A stretch of 64,000 nucleotides of DNA from Dongshaea marina (GTDB taxonomy: Bacteria > Pseudomonadota > Gammaproteobacteria > Enterobacterales > Aeromonadaceae): the NCBI RefSeq assembly GCF_003072645.1, contig NZ_CP028897.1:1315658-1379657 (forward strand), in the 5' to 3' direction. The notes below the pieces were generated by a model, which was given only the letters and a program-made list of their open reading frames with translations, was not told the origin of the DNA and ran no database searches. Positions 37,540-47,499 of the stretch are shown one piece after another; the first letter of the stretch is position 1; each line of letters opens with the position of its first letter. The position numbers and the translations under genes are program-made.

Positions 37540-39492
37540 TTAGATGATGCTTGCCACTTCTAGGGCTTCGCGGATGTCGATCAACTCTTCGACTATATCC
37601 GGATTGGCCAGGGTCGAGGTGTCACCGAAACTCTTACCATCCATGGCGGCGATCTGTCGCAGAATGCGTCGCATGATCTTACCGGAGCGGGTCTTTGGAA
37701 GCTCGGGAACGATCAGGATCCCATCCGGGGTAGCGATTGGACCTATGTGATGGCGTACCTCATTTTTCAGCTCACCCAGCAGACTCTCGCTCTCCTCATA
37801 GCCCTCTTTGAGGATCACAAAGGCAAACAGGCCCTGCCCCTTGATCTCATGGGGGATATCGACCACGGCAGCTTCGGCACAGGCCGGATGGTTGACCAGG
37901 GCACTTTCCACCTCGGCACTGCCGATGCGGTGGCCCGAAACATTGATCACATCATCCACCCGCCCGGTTAGCCAGTAGTAACCGTCCTCATCACGGTGGA
38001 CACCATCACCGGTATAAAAATAGCCGGGCCAGATGCTGAGGTAACTATCGGTAAAGCGCTCATGATCCCCATAGATGGTGCGGGCGATCCCGGGCCAGCT
38101 CTGTTTGATCGCCAGTTGTCCCGAGACATTGTTATCGGTCAGTTCTGCCCCTTCACTGTCAAGCACCACGGGCTCGATGCCGAAGAAGGGTCGGGTTGCC
38201 GAGCCGGGTTTTGTTTCGGTGACCCCGGGTAGTGGGGTGATCATCACACCTCCGGTTTCGGTTTGCCACCAGGTGTCGACTATGCTGCAGCGGCCCTCAC
38301 CAACCACCTCGTGATACCAGCGCCAGGCCTCCGGGTTGATAGGCTCACCGACACTTCCCAGGACTCGCAGCGAGGAGCGATCGTACTTTTTAACCCACTC
38401 ATCACCCTGTTTGGCGATGGCCCGAATGGCGGTGGGGGAGGTGTAGAAAATATTGATCTTATGGCGTTCCACCATCTCCCAGTAACGGCCCGCATCGGGA
38501 TAGGTGGGGACGCTTTCAAACATCACTGTGGTGGCACCATTGGCCAGCGGGCCATAAACCACGTAGCTGTGGCCGGTGATCCAGCCAATATCGGCGACGC
38601 AGGCGTAGATATCGTCGGGGCGGTAATCAAATACATATTGGTGGGTCAGGGAGGCGTACAGCAGGTAGCCTGCGGTGGTGTGCATGATCCCTTTGGGACT
38701 GCCGGTGCTTCCTGAGGTATAGAGCAGAAACAGCGGATCTTCGCTATCCATCGGTTCACAGGGGCAGTAGGGGCGTTCGGCGCGCATCACATCTCGCAGC
38801 TTAAAGTCCCGATCATAGACCATCTTAACCTTACGACCAGTTCGCTCGGCAACAAATACCGTATGCACATTGGGGCAGGCGGCAACGGCTTCATCGACGG
38901 TGCGCTTGAGGGGGATCAACTTGCGTCCGCGCAGCCCCTCATCTGCGGTGATCACCAGTTTGGCATTAGCGTTCTGGATGCGATCGCGCAGGGCGTCGGC
39001 GCTAAATCCGGCAAAGACTACCGTATGGATGGCACCGATACGCGCACAGGCCAGCATCGCAATTGCGGCCTCCGGGATCATCGGCATGTAGATAGCGACG
39101 CTGTCACCCTTACGGATCCCGCGTTTTTTCAGGGCATTGGCCAGGCGGCACACATCCCGATGTAGCTTGAGATAGCTAAGGGTACGGGTTTGACCGGGCT
39201 CATCCCCCTCCCAGATGATGGCGGTCTGCTCTGCCTTGTCATGCAGGTGGCGATCGACGCAGTTGTAGCAGACATTGAGCTGACCCTCGAGAAACCAGGC
39301 AAACAGGCCTCGCTCCAGGTGTTGATCCCGAACCTGCTTGAACGGGTGGATCCAGTCCAGGCGGTTGCGTGCCAGGGTCCCCCAAAAGGTTTCTGGATCC
39401 TGGATACTTTCCTGGTACATCTGCTGATACTCGGCCAGGCTGGTGAGGTGGGCGCCCTTGCGCACGGCTTCGGGGATCGGGTAACGCTCCAT
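37540..39492 (-). CDS. acs: Acetyl-CoA synthetase
   Basis: AMP-forming enzyme that activates acetate for scavenging. The 650-aa protein has the adenylation signature LLYTSGSTGSPKGIMHTT, WWQTETGG, TGDGVHRDEDGYYWLTGR and the C-terminal PKTRSGKIMRR whose Lys is the acetylation-controlled catalytic residue. ATG 39492 (MERYPIPEAV) agrees with the family. Nested palindromes lie immediately upstream (39502-39547). The pta/ackA genes are not in the window. Confidence 0.96.
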   Translation of the reverse strand: MERYPIPEAVRKGAHLTSLAEYQQMYQESIQDPETFWGTLARNRLDWIHPFKQVRDQHLERGLFAWFLEGQLNVCYNCVDRHLHDKAEQTAIIWEGDEPGQTRTLSYLKLHRDVCRLANALKKRGIRKGDSVAIYMPMIPEAAIAMLACARIGAIHTVVFAGFSADALRDRIQNANAKLVITADEGLRGRKLIPLKRTVDEAVAACPNVHTVFVAERTGRKVKMVYDRDFKLRDVMRAERPYCPCEPMDSEDPLFLLYTSGSTGSPKGIMHTTAGYLLYASLTHQYVFDYRPDDIYACVADIGWITGHSYVVYGPLANGATTVMFESVPTYPDAGRYWEMVERHKINIFYTSPTAIRAIAKQGDEWVKKYDRSSLRVLGSVGEPINPEAWRWYHEVVGEGRCSIVDTWWQTETGGVMITPLPGVTETKPGSATRPFFGIEPVVLDSEGAELTDNNVSGQLAIKQSWPGIARTIYGDHERFTDSYLSIWPGYFYTGDGVHRDEDGYYWLTGRVDDVINVSGHRIGSAEVESALVNHPACAEAAVVDIPHEIKGQGLFAFVILKEGYEESESLLGELKNEVRHHIGPIATPDGILIVPELPKTRSGKIMRRILRQIAAMDGKSFGDTSTLANPDIVEELIDIREALEVASII

Positions 39493-39501
39493 GTAGCACT
39501 C

Positions 39502-39547
39502 CAAATGTAAACAAAAGAGACAAGATGTTACATCTGATTTACATTTG
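39502..39547 (-). promoter_or_regulatory. Overlapping palindromes upstream of acs
   Basis: A 10-bp inverted repeat CAAATGTAAA / TTTACATTTG (39502-39511 and 39538-39547) encloses a second perfect 13-bp palindrome AGATGTTACATCT (39523-39535). They begin 10 bp from the acs start, so a bound protein would block transcription start or elongation. The regulator is not identified. Confidence 0.5.
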
Positions 39548-39852
39548 AACGCAACTAGTGCCGCATAGCTTACCCACCTCTACTGTTAAGTATTTGAGCC
39601 ATGGATGGCGAGTCACATAGCTCGATGGAGGGGCGGAAATATGCAGCAATGGAGCGAGAAGCAGGATGCTGAACTGGGAAGGCCTATAGGGACATGGGCT
39701 CATCGCGCGAAGTAAGGCTTTGCCTACTTTTGACGCTCCAAAGCTAGGGGTAGTCGGGCACTCCCGACAAGGTTTGTAGCTGTGAATCCAGCCCAGGCTC
39801 ATCAGCTAAGCGGTAAGGATAATAACGCTTAGCTGCATTCTCGGTGTTTAAC
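39548..39852. other. acs-bioA intergenic region with a long hairpin
   Basis: No gene is seen in these 305 bp. A perfect 10-bp stem CAGCTAAGCG / CGCTTAGCTG (39803-39835, 13-nt loop) lies just after the bioA stop on the minus strand and may end its transcript, though no U-tract follows. Confidence 0.5.
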
Positions 39853-41112
39853 TCAGCCAATGACAACACTCACGGATCCCTGTATCAGAGTCGACAGCTG
39901 TTTCGGGGTGATCACAAAGGGTGGCATGGTGTAGAGCAGCTTGCCAAAGGGGCGCAGCCAGATCCCGCGCTCGACCAGAAACTCCTGGACCCGTGCCACA
40001 TCCAGGGATTGTTTCATCTCGATCACACCGATCGCTCCCAGAACGCGTACGTCTGTCACGGCCGCATATTCCCGGCAGGGCTCAAGTTCGCCCCGAAGCT
40101 GCTCCTCTATCTGGCTTACCCTCTGCTGCCAGTTGGATTTTTGTAAAAGTTCGATACTGGCGCAAGCGACGGCACAGGCCAGGGGATTACCCATGAAGGT
40201 CGGGCCATGCATCAGCACGCTGGCATCGCTTTGCCCGATCACCCGTGCTACATCTGCGCTGGTCAGGGTGGCCGACAGGGTCAGGTAGCCGCCGGTCAAT
40301 GCCTTGCCAAGACAGAGGATGTCTGGAGTGATCCCGGCCCATTCACAGGCAAAAAGTTTACCGCTTCGGCCAAACCCTGTCGCGATCTCATCGGCAATTA
40401 GCAGGATCTGGTAGCGATCACAGAGGTTTCTCAGCTCCCTGAGGTAGTCGGGATGATAGAGACGCATGCCGCCGGCTCCCTGCACTATCGGCTCGATAAT
40501 CACCGCCGCGATTTCCTGTTGATGACTGTCAAGCATCCGGGCCAGAGGCTCAATATCCCTGGGATCCCAAGGCTCACCAAAGCGGGTTTGCGGGGCGGGG
40601 GCAAACAGCTGGCTGGCCAGCATCTCATGGTAGAGAGAGTGCATGCCGCCCACCGGGTCACAGACACTCATGGCGCCAAATGTATCGCCATGGTAGCCGT
40701 TACGCACCGTAAGAAACTTATGGCGATTTTGTCCCATCCCGTTGCTGTACTGGATCGCCATCTTGAGGGCGACCTCCACTGCAACCGAGCCTGAATCGGC
40801 GAGGAATACTTTATCGAGCTCGGTGGGAGTGAGCTCAATCAGTTTCCTGCAAAGCTCCTGGGCGGGTTTATGGGTGATGCCACCGAACATCACATGAGAC
40901 ATCTTCTCGAGTTGGGTCTGTGCTGCCTGGTTCAGTTCGGGAACGTTATAGCCGTGAATACAGGCCCACCAGGAGGACATGCCATCGATCAGTGAGCGTC
41001 CATCCTCGAGGTTCAGATAGACTCCATTGGCACTTTCTACCTCATAGCAGGGCAGGGGTTTTGATAGCGAGGTATAGGGATGCCAGATATGCTCAGAATC
41101 AAAATTGCTCAT
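39853..41112 (-). CDS. bioA: Adenosylmethionine-8-amino-7-oxononanoate aminotransferase
   Basis: PLP enzyme making 7,8-diaminopelargonic acid from KAPA with SAM as amino donor (biotin pathway). The 419-aa protein opens HIWHPYTSL, has [14 protein letters not shown], the Asp of [22 protein letters not shown], the PLP lysine in [13 protein letters not shown], and [15 protein letters not shown]. It is divergent from bioBFCD, the classic arrangement in gammaproteobacteria. Full length (E. coli 429 aa). Confidence 0.96.
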   Translation of the reverse strand: MSNFDSEHIWHPYTSLSKPLPCYEVESANGVYLNLEDGRSLIDGMSSWWACIHGYNVPELNQAAQTQLEKMSHVMFGGITHKPAQELCRKLIELTPTELDKVFLADSGSVAVEVALKMAIQYSNGMGQNRHKFLTVRNGYHGDTFGAMSVCDPVGGMHSLYHEMLASQLFAPAPQTRFGEPWDPRDIEPLARMLDSHQQEIAAVIIEPIVQGAGGMRLYHPDYLRELRNLCDRYQILLIADEIATGFGRSGKLFACEWAGITPDILCLGKALTGGYLTLSATLTSADVARVIGQSDASVLMHGPTFMGNPLACAVACASIELLQKSNWQQRVSQIEEQLRGELEPCREYAAVTDVRVLGAIGVIEMKQSLDVARVQEFLVERGIWLRPFGKLLYTMPPFVITPKQLSTLIQGSVSVVIG

Positions 41113-41217
41113 AATATAATCTAATGTAAATGGTTGAATTTTATTTATATTGACATGCTACCTTGCAAACGGAGATGATCCAAGAAATGAAGTGACTCGA
41201 TAGCAAAGGAATTTTTT
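41113..41217. promoter_or_regulatory. bioA-bioB divergent control region
   Basis: A 105-bp AT-rich region must hold both promoters. It has an imperfect inverted repeat AATGTAAAT (41123-41131) / ATTTATATT (41143-41151). In position it is where BirA would bind, but the spacing (13 bp between TGTAAA and TTTATA) does not match the usual BirA operator, so the call rests on context. Confidence 0.4.
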
Positions 41218-42263
41218 ATGGAGACGGCGATTCGCCACGACTGGACCCACCAGGAAGTTCAGAGCCTGTATGAGCTGCCCTTTAATGAATTGATGTTCCG
41301 CGCCCAGATGGTTCATCGGCAAAATTTTGATCCTAATGCGGTGCAGATCAGCACTCTGCTCTCCATCAAGACCGGAGCCTGCCCGAGGATTGTAAGTATT
41401 GTCCTCAGAGTGCCCGTCATCAGGGAGATGAGGTGGCTCCGGAGCAACTGATGGAGGTGCAGAAGGTTCTGGACAGGGCCAGGGAAGCTAAGCAGGCAGG
41501 GGCCAGTCGCTTCTGCATGGGGGCGGCCTGGCGTAACCCTAAAGCACGGGACATGCCTCAGGTCGTGGCGATGATCCGCGGGGTTAAGGCGATGGGACTT
41601 GAAACCTGTATGACCCTTGGCATGTTAACGGCGGAGCAGGCCGAGGAGCTCGCCGAAGCCGGGCTTGATTATTACAACCACAACCTGGATACCTCTCCCG
41701 AATACTATCAGCAGATCATCACTACCCGAACCTACCAGAACCGTCTCGATACCCTGGCCCATGTGCGTCGAGCCGGAATGAAGGTGTGCTCCGGTGGAAT
41801 CGTCGGGATGGGCGAGCAGCAACAGGATCGCATCGGCCTGTTGGTGGCCCTGGCCAATCTTCCGCAGCAACCTGAGAGTGTGCCTATCAATATGCTGGTG
41901 CGGGTTGCTGGAACCCCTCTCGAAGATTGCGAGCCGATGGATGATTTTGATTTTATCCGTACCATTGCGATGGCGAGGATCATGATGCCGGCTTCCCATG
42001 TGCGGCTATCCGCCGGTCGTGAAAAGATGAATGAGCAGCTTCAGGCTCTGTGTTTTATGGCAGGAGCAAACTCGATTTTTTATGGCTGTAAACTGCTGAC
42101 TACCAAAAATGCTGCAGAGGATCGGGATGCTCAGCTGTTTGCCAAGCTTGGGCTCTATCCTGAACCCTGCTCTTCGAAGCCGGATCTGGTGCAGGAGCAG
42201 CAGATCTATCAGGCGATCGCATCGGCGCGTATCGATGCACTGACTCATGATGCAGCGAGCTAA
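41218..42263 (+). CDS. bioB: Biotin synthase, with an apparent frameshift
   Basis: Radical-SAM enzyme that inserts sulfur into dethiobiotin. The first frame (41218-41451) ends inside the cluster-binding motif: it reads [10 protein letters not shown], whereas adding one G after 41385 gives [17 protein letters not shown], the canonical Cys-x3-Cys-x2-Cys. The repaired protein has 348 aa (E. coli 346). Further motifs are [20 protein letters not shown] and [10 protein letters not shown]. As printed the enzyme would lack its iron-sulfur site, which is implausible with intact bioF, bioC and bioD behind it. Confidence 0.93.
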
Positions 42264-42266
42264 CCC

Positions 42267-43436
42267 ATGAGCCTTTTTGAGCATATTGAGCAGAAGCTTG
42301 ATGAGTGTCGGCTGCAGGGATTGTGGCGTGAGCGCCGGGTGGTGGGAGCGACAGCCTCGGGCGATCTGGTTCGAGACGATCAGGTCTACCTTAACTTTTC
42401 AAGTAATGATTACCTTGGATTGTCACAGCATCCCCGGGTCATCGAGGCTCTGAAACGTGGGGCGGAGCGCCATGGTACCGGCAGCCGAGCCGCGTCTGTG
42501 GTGACTGGGTACAGTGATAGCCATGCCCGGTTGGAACAGACATTAGCTCAAATCCTGGGTTGTGAAGCGGCACTGCTTTTTTGCTCAGGCTTCAGTGCCA
42601 ATCAGGCGGTGATCAAGGCTTTGCTGGGAGCTGAGCACAAGCTTTGGCAGGATAAGCTTAACCATGCCTCTTTGCAGGAGGCGGGAATGCTGAGCCCGGC
42701 CAAGATGCTGCGCTTTCGTCACAATGATATGGCGCACCTTGAGAAGCTGCTGACTAAGAAACAGGGGCTGGTGGTGAGTGAAGGGGTGTTCAGCATGGAT
42801 GGGGATGAAGCACCTGTTAAGACCCTTGCCCGGCTGTGTCACGACAGTGGCAACTGGCTGATGATTGATGATGCCCATGGGTTTGGCGTTTTGGGACCTC
42901 GGGGAGAGGGGACGGTGGCAGCCCATGGGGTGAGTCCGGATCGGGTTGCTTTGCAAACCGTGACCTTTGGCAAGGCTCTCGGGGTGATGGGGGCTGCGAT
43001 CGTCGGGTCCCGTCAGCTCATCGATTACCTGGTGAACTTTTCACGAAACTACCTCTATTCCACCGCGATGCCAGCCGCGCAGTGTGAGGCCGTGCTTCAG
43101 TCTTTGACCCTGAGCCGTGAGGGAGAGTATCGCCAGCAGTTGAAACAACGAATTGCTCTGTTTCGGCGTGAGGCGGCTCTGTTGGGGTTACCCGTTGGTG
43201 AGTCTCGAACACCCATTCAGCCACTGCTCCTCAAAGAGGTGGCTTTGACTCAGAGAGTGAGCGAGGCGCTGCGCCGGCGCGGGATCTGGCTGTATGGGAT
43301 CCGCCCACCAACGGTACCCGCGGGTCAGGCGAGGCTTAGGATCGCCCTGAATGCATGTCATCAACCCGGGGATATTGAGCGCCTGCTTACGGAGTTACAC
43401 GCAATTCTGAAGGCGGAGGGATATGATGCAGTGTGA
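42267..43436 (+). CDS. bioF: 8-amino-7-oxononanoate synthase
   Basis: PLP enzyme condensing pimeloyl-ACP/CoA with alanine to KAPA. The 389-aa protein has FSSNDYLGLSQHP, GTGSRAASVVTG, DDAHGFGVLG and the PLP lysine Lys236 in TFGKALGVMG, numbered as in E. coli. It starts 3 bp after bioB and overlaps bioC, so translation is coupled. Confidence 0.97.
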   Translation: MSLFEHIEQKLDECRLQGLWRERRVVGATASGDLVRDDQVYLNFSSNDYLGLSQHPRVIEALKRGAERHGTGSRAASVVTGYSDSHARLEQTLAQILGCEAALLFCSGFSANQAVIKALLGAEHKLWQDKLNHASLQEAGMLSPAKMLRFRHNDMAHLEKLLTKKQGLVVSEGVFSMDGDEAPVKTLARLCHDSGNWLMIDDAHGFGVLGPRGEGTVAAHGVSPDRVALQTVTFGKALGVMGAAIVGSRQLIDYLVNFSRNYLYSTAMPAAQCEAVLQSLTLSREGEYRQQLKQRIALFRREAALLGLPVGESRTPIQPLLLKEVALTQRVSEALRRRGIWLYGIRPPTVPAGQARLRIALNACHQPGDIERLLTELHAILKAEGYDAV

Positions 43437-44211
43437 ACCCAGGGTCAACAAATCCTCACTGGCGCGACGCTTTGCTCGTGCCGCCCACAATTATGATGAC
43501 TGGTCCGAGTTACAGTGCCGGACGGGCCAAAAACTTCTACAGCTTCTGCCAAGCGATCAACACTGGCCTTGTGCCCTGGATCTTGGGTGCGGCACCGGCT
43601 ATTTTCTTCCCGAGCTCCATAGGCGCTGCCACAGATTGGCGGGGCTGGATCTTTGCCCCGAGATGCTGCTTCAGGCCCGAAGACGCTCTCCTACGACAGA
43701 GCTATGCAGAGGTGATGCCGAGAATTTGCCATACGCATCACAAAGCTTTGACTTGGTCTTTTCTAATCTGATGCTTCAGTGGTGTAATCAATTGGATCGC
43801 GCCTTTAGCGAGATAAAGGCGATCATGAAACCCGGGGGATTATGTGTGTTCAGTACACTCCTTCAAGGAACCCTGGGTGAACTTGATCACGTGTGGCAAC
43901 AGCAGGGAAGAGAGCCGTGTGTAAATCGGTTTATCAGTCGGGAGCAGCTTGAGCAGGCACTGATCCGCAGCGGATTACAACTGGTCCAGGGGATTGAGCA
44001 AGCCGAGGTGATCCACCGGGCCGATTTTAAAGAGTTATTGATGACCATCAAGGGGATTGGGGCGAGTGAGGTAAACCGAAGCCCGGGATGTGGGCTGATG
44101 GGACGCCAAACCCTGGTACGCCTTGAGAGGAGTTATCAGCAGTTTCGTGAGCAAAACGGTTTACTCCCTGCGACTTATCAACTGTTTTATGGAGTCGTTA
44201 CCAATGAGTAA
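43426..44211 (+). CDS. bioC: Malonyl-ACP O-methyltransferase
   Basis: SAM-dependent enzyme that methylates malonyl-ACP to start pimelate synthesis in the BioC-BioH route. The 261-aa protein has SAM motif I ALDLGCGTGYFLPEL and GDAENLPYASQSFDLVFSNLMLQW, typical of BioC. I chose ATG 43426 over 43423 because GGAGGG then has better spacing. It overlaps the end of bioF by 11 bp and bioD by 8 bp. No bioH is seen in the window. Confidence 0.95.
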   Translation: MQCEPRVNKSSLARRFARAAHNYDDWSELQCRTGQKLLQLLPSDQHWPCALDLGCGTGYFLPELHRRCHRLAGLDLCPEMLLQARRRSPTTELCRGDAENLPYASQSFDLVFSNLMLQWCNQLDRAFSEIKAIMKPGGLCVFSTLLQGTLGELDHVWQQQGREPCVNRFISREQLEQALIRSGLQLVQGIEQAEVIHRADFKELLMTIKGIGASEVNRSPGCGLMGRQTLVRLERSYQQFREQNGLLPATYQLFYGVVTNE

Positions 44212-44926
44212 GGCATTTTTTGTCACTGGAACAGATACGGATGCAGGGAAGACCTTTGCCTGCCGGGCTCTGTTACAGCAGGCTAGAAGCCAGGGATTTC
44301 GTACCCTGGCGATGAAGCCGATTGCCAGTGGCTGCAGCGTGACCCCACAGGGGCTGCGTAATGCGGATGCGCTTGCATTACAGCAGGCGATCACCGAGCC
44401 ACTGGAGTATGAGTTGTTAAACCCCTTTGCCTATGTTCCGGCCATTGCACCTCATATTGCTGCCGGGTTGGCTGGCAGACAGATCCAGACTCAGTGCCTG
44501 CATGATAATCTTGTTAAGCTTAGGGAAAGAGGTGATCTGGTATTGATCGAGGGAGCCGGAGGGTGGCGCCTGCCGATCTCTGAAGAGCTCTACCTGTCGG
44601 ATTGGGTCGCCGATGAGCGGTTACCGGTGATCCTGGTGGTTGGGGCAAAACTAGGCTGTATTAACCATGCGATTTTGACCTATGAGGCGATACGGCGTGA
44701 TGGCCTGGAAGTTGCCGGTTGGATTATGAATCGGATCGATCCCGGGATGCGCCATTACCGTGAGAACCTGGATTCACTCAAGCGCCGCCTGCCTGTCCCC
44801 CTGCTGGGTGAGCTGCCCTGGTTGGGGGATGGTGTGGACTCGAGGCACCTGGAGGGCTATCTGGATCTCCGGCCTCTGTTTCAGTCGAGCTTTTCGCAAA
44901 TGAGAATGAATACTAATATTTTTTAG
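44204..44926 (+). CDS. bioD: Dethiobiotin synthetase
   Basis: ATP-dependent carboxylase closing the ureido ring (DAPA to dethiobiotin). The 240-aa protein begins MSKAFFVTGTDTDAGKTFACRA (P-loop), with the substrate Lys in MKPIASGC and LIEGAGGWRLP. ATG 44204 overlaps bioC. It completes the bioBFCD operon. Confidence 0.96.
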   Translation: MSKAFFVTGTDTDAGKTFACRALLQQARSQGFRTLAMKPIASGCSVTPQGLRNADALALQQAITEPLEYELLNPFAYVPAIAPHIAAGLAGRQIQTQCLHDNLVKLRERGDLVLIEGAGGWRLPISEELYLSDWVADERLPVILVVGAKLGCINHAILTYEAIRRDGLEVAGWIMNRIDPGMRHYRENLDSLKRRLPVPLLGELPWLGDGVDSRHLEGYLDLRPLFQSSFSQMRMNTNIF

Positions 44927-45012
44927 CGAGGGGAACTTGATTTTGCACAAGCTGCCTATATAAACGATATAGATAGACGTATCACTGTGATACAGCCTCA
45001 AAAGGAGAGTAC

Positions 45013-45912
45013 ATGAAGCGGGTATTCCTGTTTGTTTTGACCAACCTGGCCGTCATTGTGGTGTTGGGGATCGTCCTCAATGTCATATTTGCGGTATTGG
45101 GGATCAATCCATCTGGTATCTCGGGATTACTGGTATTGGCGTTGGTATTTGGTTTTGGCGGATCCTTTATCTCGCTGGCCATATCCAAGTGGATGGCTAA
45201 GCGTAGCTATGGGGTACAGGTGATTGAATCACCCCGGACCCAGGAGGAGCACTGGCTCCTGTCTACTGTGCAGCGACTCAGTGAGCAGGCGGGTATCGGA
45301 ATGCCGGAGGTGGGGATCTACCATTCACCTGATATGAACGCATTTGCTACCGGGATGAAGCGTAACGATGCGCTGGTTGCCGTGAGCTCAGGCCTGTTAC
45401 AGACCATGAATCGGGATGAGGCTGAGGCGGTGCTGGCCCATGAGGTCAGTCACGTTGCCAATGGTGATATGGTGACCCTGACTCTGATCCAGGGGGTATT
45501 GAACACCTTTGTGATCTTCCTGTCACGACTGATCGCCGGAGTGGTCAGTAATGTTGGCAGCAACAGCGATGAAGAGGGCAGTAGCTTTGGTGGTGGAATG
45601 CTCTACTTCGTGGTCGCCATGGTGCTGGATATCCTGTTTGGTATTCTGGCCTCGGTGGTGGTGATGTGGTTCTCCCGTCAGCGAGAATATCGTGCCGATG
45701 CCGGCTCAGCCAATCTGGTTGGACGGCAGAAGATGATCGCGGCGCTTGAGCGTTTGCAGCGGGGCCATGAGTCCGAGATGGAGGGCTCATTTGCAGCCTT
45801 TGGCATCAGTGGTCGCAAGAAGGCTTCCGAGTGGTGGATGAGTCATCCCCCCATCGAGAAGCGGATCGCCGCTCTTAGAAACGAAGAGTATACTCGTCGC
45901 GGTACCATCTGA
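45013..45912 (+). CDS. htpX: Membrane protease HtpX
   Basis: Zinc metalloprotease of the inner membrane that works with FtsH in quality control of membrane proteins. The 299-aa protein has two N-terminal membrane segments (about 5-28 and 36-56), HEVSH at residues 143-147 with the downstream Glu in [13 protein letters not shown], and two more hydrophobic segments between. ATG 45013 follows AAAAGGAGAGTAC. It ends in [13 protein letters not shown] as usual, with a terminator behind it. Confidence 0.96.
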   Translation: MKRVFLFVLTNLAVIVVLGIVLNVIFAVLGINPSGISGLLVLALVFGFGGSFISLAISKWMAKRSYGVQVIESPRTQEEHWLLSTVQRLSEQAGIGMPEVGIYHSPDMNAFATGMKRNDALVAVSSGLLQTMNRDEAEAVLAHEVSHVANGDMVTLTLIQGVLNTFVIFLSRLIAGVVSNVGSNSDEEGSSFGGGMLYFVVAMVLDILFGILASVVVMWFSRQREYRADAGSANLVGRQKMIAALERLQRGHESEMEGSFAAFGISGRKKASEWWMSHPPIEKRIAALRNEEYTRRGTI

Positions 45913-45931
45913 TCCCATCTGGGGATGATCG

Positions 45932-45963
45932 AAAAAGCCAGTCCTGTGTGACTGGCTTTTTTT
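45932..45963 (+). terminator. Terminator after htpX
   Basis: Stem AAAAAGCCAGTC / GACTGGCTTTTT with a 6-nt loop and T-tract. Confidence 0.92.
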
Positions 45964-46457
45964 CATAGCCTGATTCTGTTGGCAATTAGTAGTGTACCAA
46001 TACATAAATTGATGCACTGAACCCTTTAATTAACGCAGTTACTGTGGCCCCCCTATGTTCTTACCGCTTATTTTTCCATCTTTCGACACTGCTACGTTGG
46101 ATGTTTTTGAGCTGCTCCATTTGGCACCAGTTATTATTCTTTTCTCTCCATTAGAAAATGTTGCTAGTACCTCCAATTGCCTTGGGAACCACCGAAGTTT
46201 AATGTCTTGGTTTCCTCCAACAATTTCAATTCCAGTTATAATTTCAGGTTTAATTATTAGTGATGAGTCCTTACTACACAGATGATCTGAGCATGCTTTG
46301 ATTATAGCTTTACCTTGGTGTGCTTTGATTGCAGTCGCCATACCATCCATGGTGATTGTTGCTGCTTCAGGGTTTTCACTGATCCAATTCACATTTTTCG
46401 TTACATCCTGAATGGTGTTATCACTGTAGGTTGCCTCTGCTTTGTATTGATAATTTA

Positions 46458-47433
46458 ACCTGAGCTGCGCATAAGAGGGGAACTAAAAGCCCAAGCTGCG
46501 ATCTGATCGTTTGTCCAGAACCATCAATCGCCAAGGAGCTTGGGCATGATCAATTTAGAAGCTATTTTCGTTGATGTCGATGATTTCTGTCAGGTCTTTC
46601 TACCCGCTTGGCAAAAACAGCAGATCTCCTTAGGTGTGAAGCAGCGGAACAGACCTTCTCGCCTGGCTGTCAGTGAAGTGATGACCATCGTCATCGCATT
46701 TCATCGCTTGGGCTTCCGAGACTTTAAATCCTATTATCTTCAGTTTGTCTGTAAGTACTGGAAAAGTGAGTTCCCCGGCCTGGTGAGTTACAGTCGGATG
46801 TTGAAATTGATGCAAGCGACCCTGATCCCTTTGTGCTCCTATCTCACCCACAGACAAGCAAAACCTACTGGGATTGCATTCGTCGACTCAACAAAACTTC
46901 AGGTTTGCCATAACCTTCGCATCCCTCGGCATCAAGTATTTGAAGGTGCAGCCAAGCGTGGCAAAGGAACCATGGGGTGGTTTTATGGATTTAAATTGCA
47001 CCTTATTATCAATGATCAAGGTGGTGTTATCTCGGTCAAATTAACCCCAGCCAATGTTGATGACAGAACTCCTCTTCCTGAAATGTGCGAGCAGCTCTGG
47101 GGTTCACTCTATGGAGATAAAGGCTATATTTCAGGACCACTTGCAGAAGAGCTGGCAGACCAAGGGGTCACATTAATTACCAGCATCAGGAAGAATATGA
47201 AACCAAAGTTGATGCGGCTATGGGATAAGCTGATGCTTCGCAAACGCTTCATCATTGAAACCGTCTTTGATCAGCTGAAGAACATCTCTCAGATAGAACA
47301 CTCACGGCATCGTAGCTGCGTCAGCTTTATGGTGAATCTCCTTGCTGGCCTCATTGCATATACCTTCCAGGAAAAGAAGCCGAGCATCCGAATGTCTCGG
47401 CTTGAAAAGGAAGCGCTTATGCAGATCTGAGGT
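46458..47433 (+). mobile_element. IS982-family insertion sequence
   Basis: A 976-bp element starting ACCTGAGCTGCGCATAAG and ending with the complement of ACCTCAGATCTGCATAAG, imperfect inverted ends opening with ACC as in IS982. It is flanked by the 7-bp direct repeat TAATTTA (46451-46457 and 47434-47440). It interrupts the Big_2 lipoprotein gene. Confidence 0.95.
46546..47430 (+). CDS. IS982-family DDE transposase
   Basis: A 294-aa transposase that appears intact. Catalytic segments are GIAFVDSTKLQVC (first Asp), GDKGYISGPLAEEL (second Asp) and RFIIETVFDQLKNISQIEH (Glu), all typical of IS982. ATG 46546 is preceded by AGGAG; an in-frame TTG at 46540 is less likely. It ends 3 bp before the right terminus. 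Confidence 0.93.
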   Translation: MINLEAIFVDVDDFCQVFLPAWQKQQISLGVKQRNRPSRLAVSEVMTIVIAFHRLGFRDFKSYYLQFVCKYWKSEFPGLVSYSRMLKLMQATLIPLCSYLTHRQAKPTGIAFVDSTKLQVCHNLRIPRHQVFEGAAKRGKGTMGWFYGFKLHLIINDQGGVISVKLTPANVDDRTPLPEMCEQLWGSLYGDKGYISGPLAEELADQGVTLITSIRKNMKPKLMRLWDKLMLRKRFIIETVFDQLKNISQIEHSRHRSCVSFMVNLLAGLIAYTFQEKKPSIRMSRLEKEALMQI

Positions 47434-47499
47434 TAATTTAAACCAACTTCAAGCCAGTAGATGAATGGTGTTACTGTAATTTGAGTGATAACAGCGTCA

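Noticed and set aside
41119-41156. A confident BirA operator between bioA and bioB
   Set aside because: The inverted repeat is weak and the half-site spacing does not match the usual operator; kept only as a context-based region.
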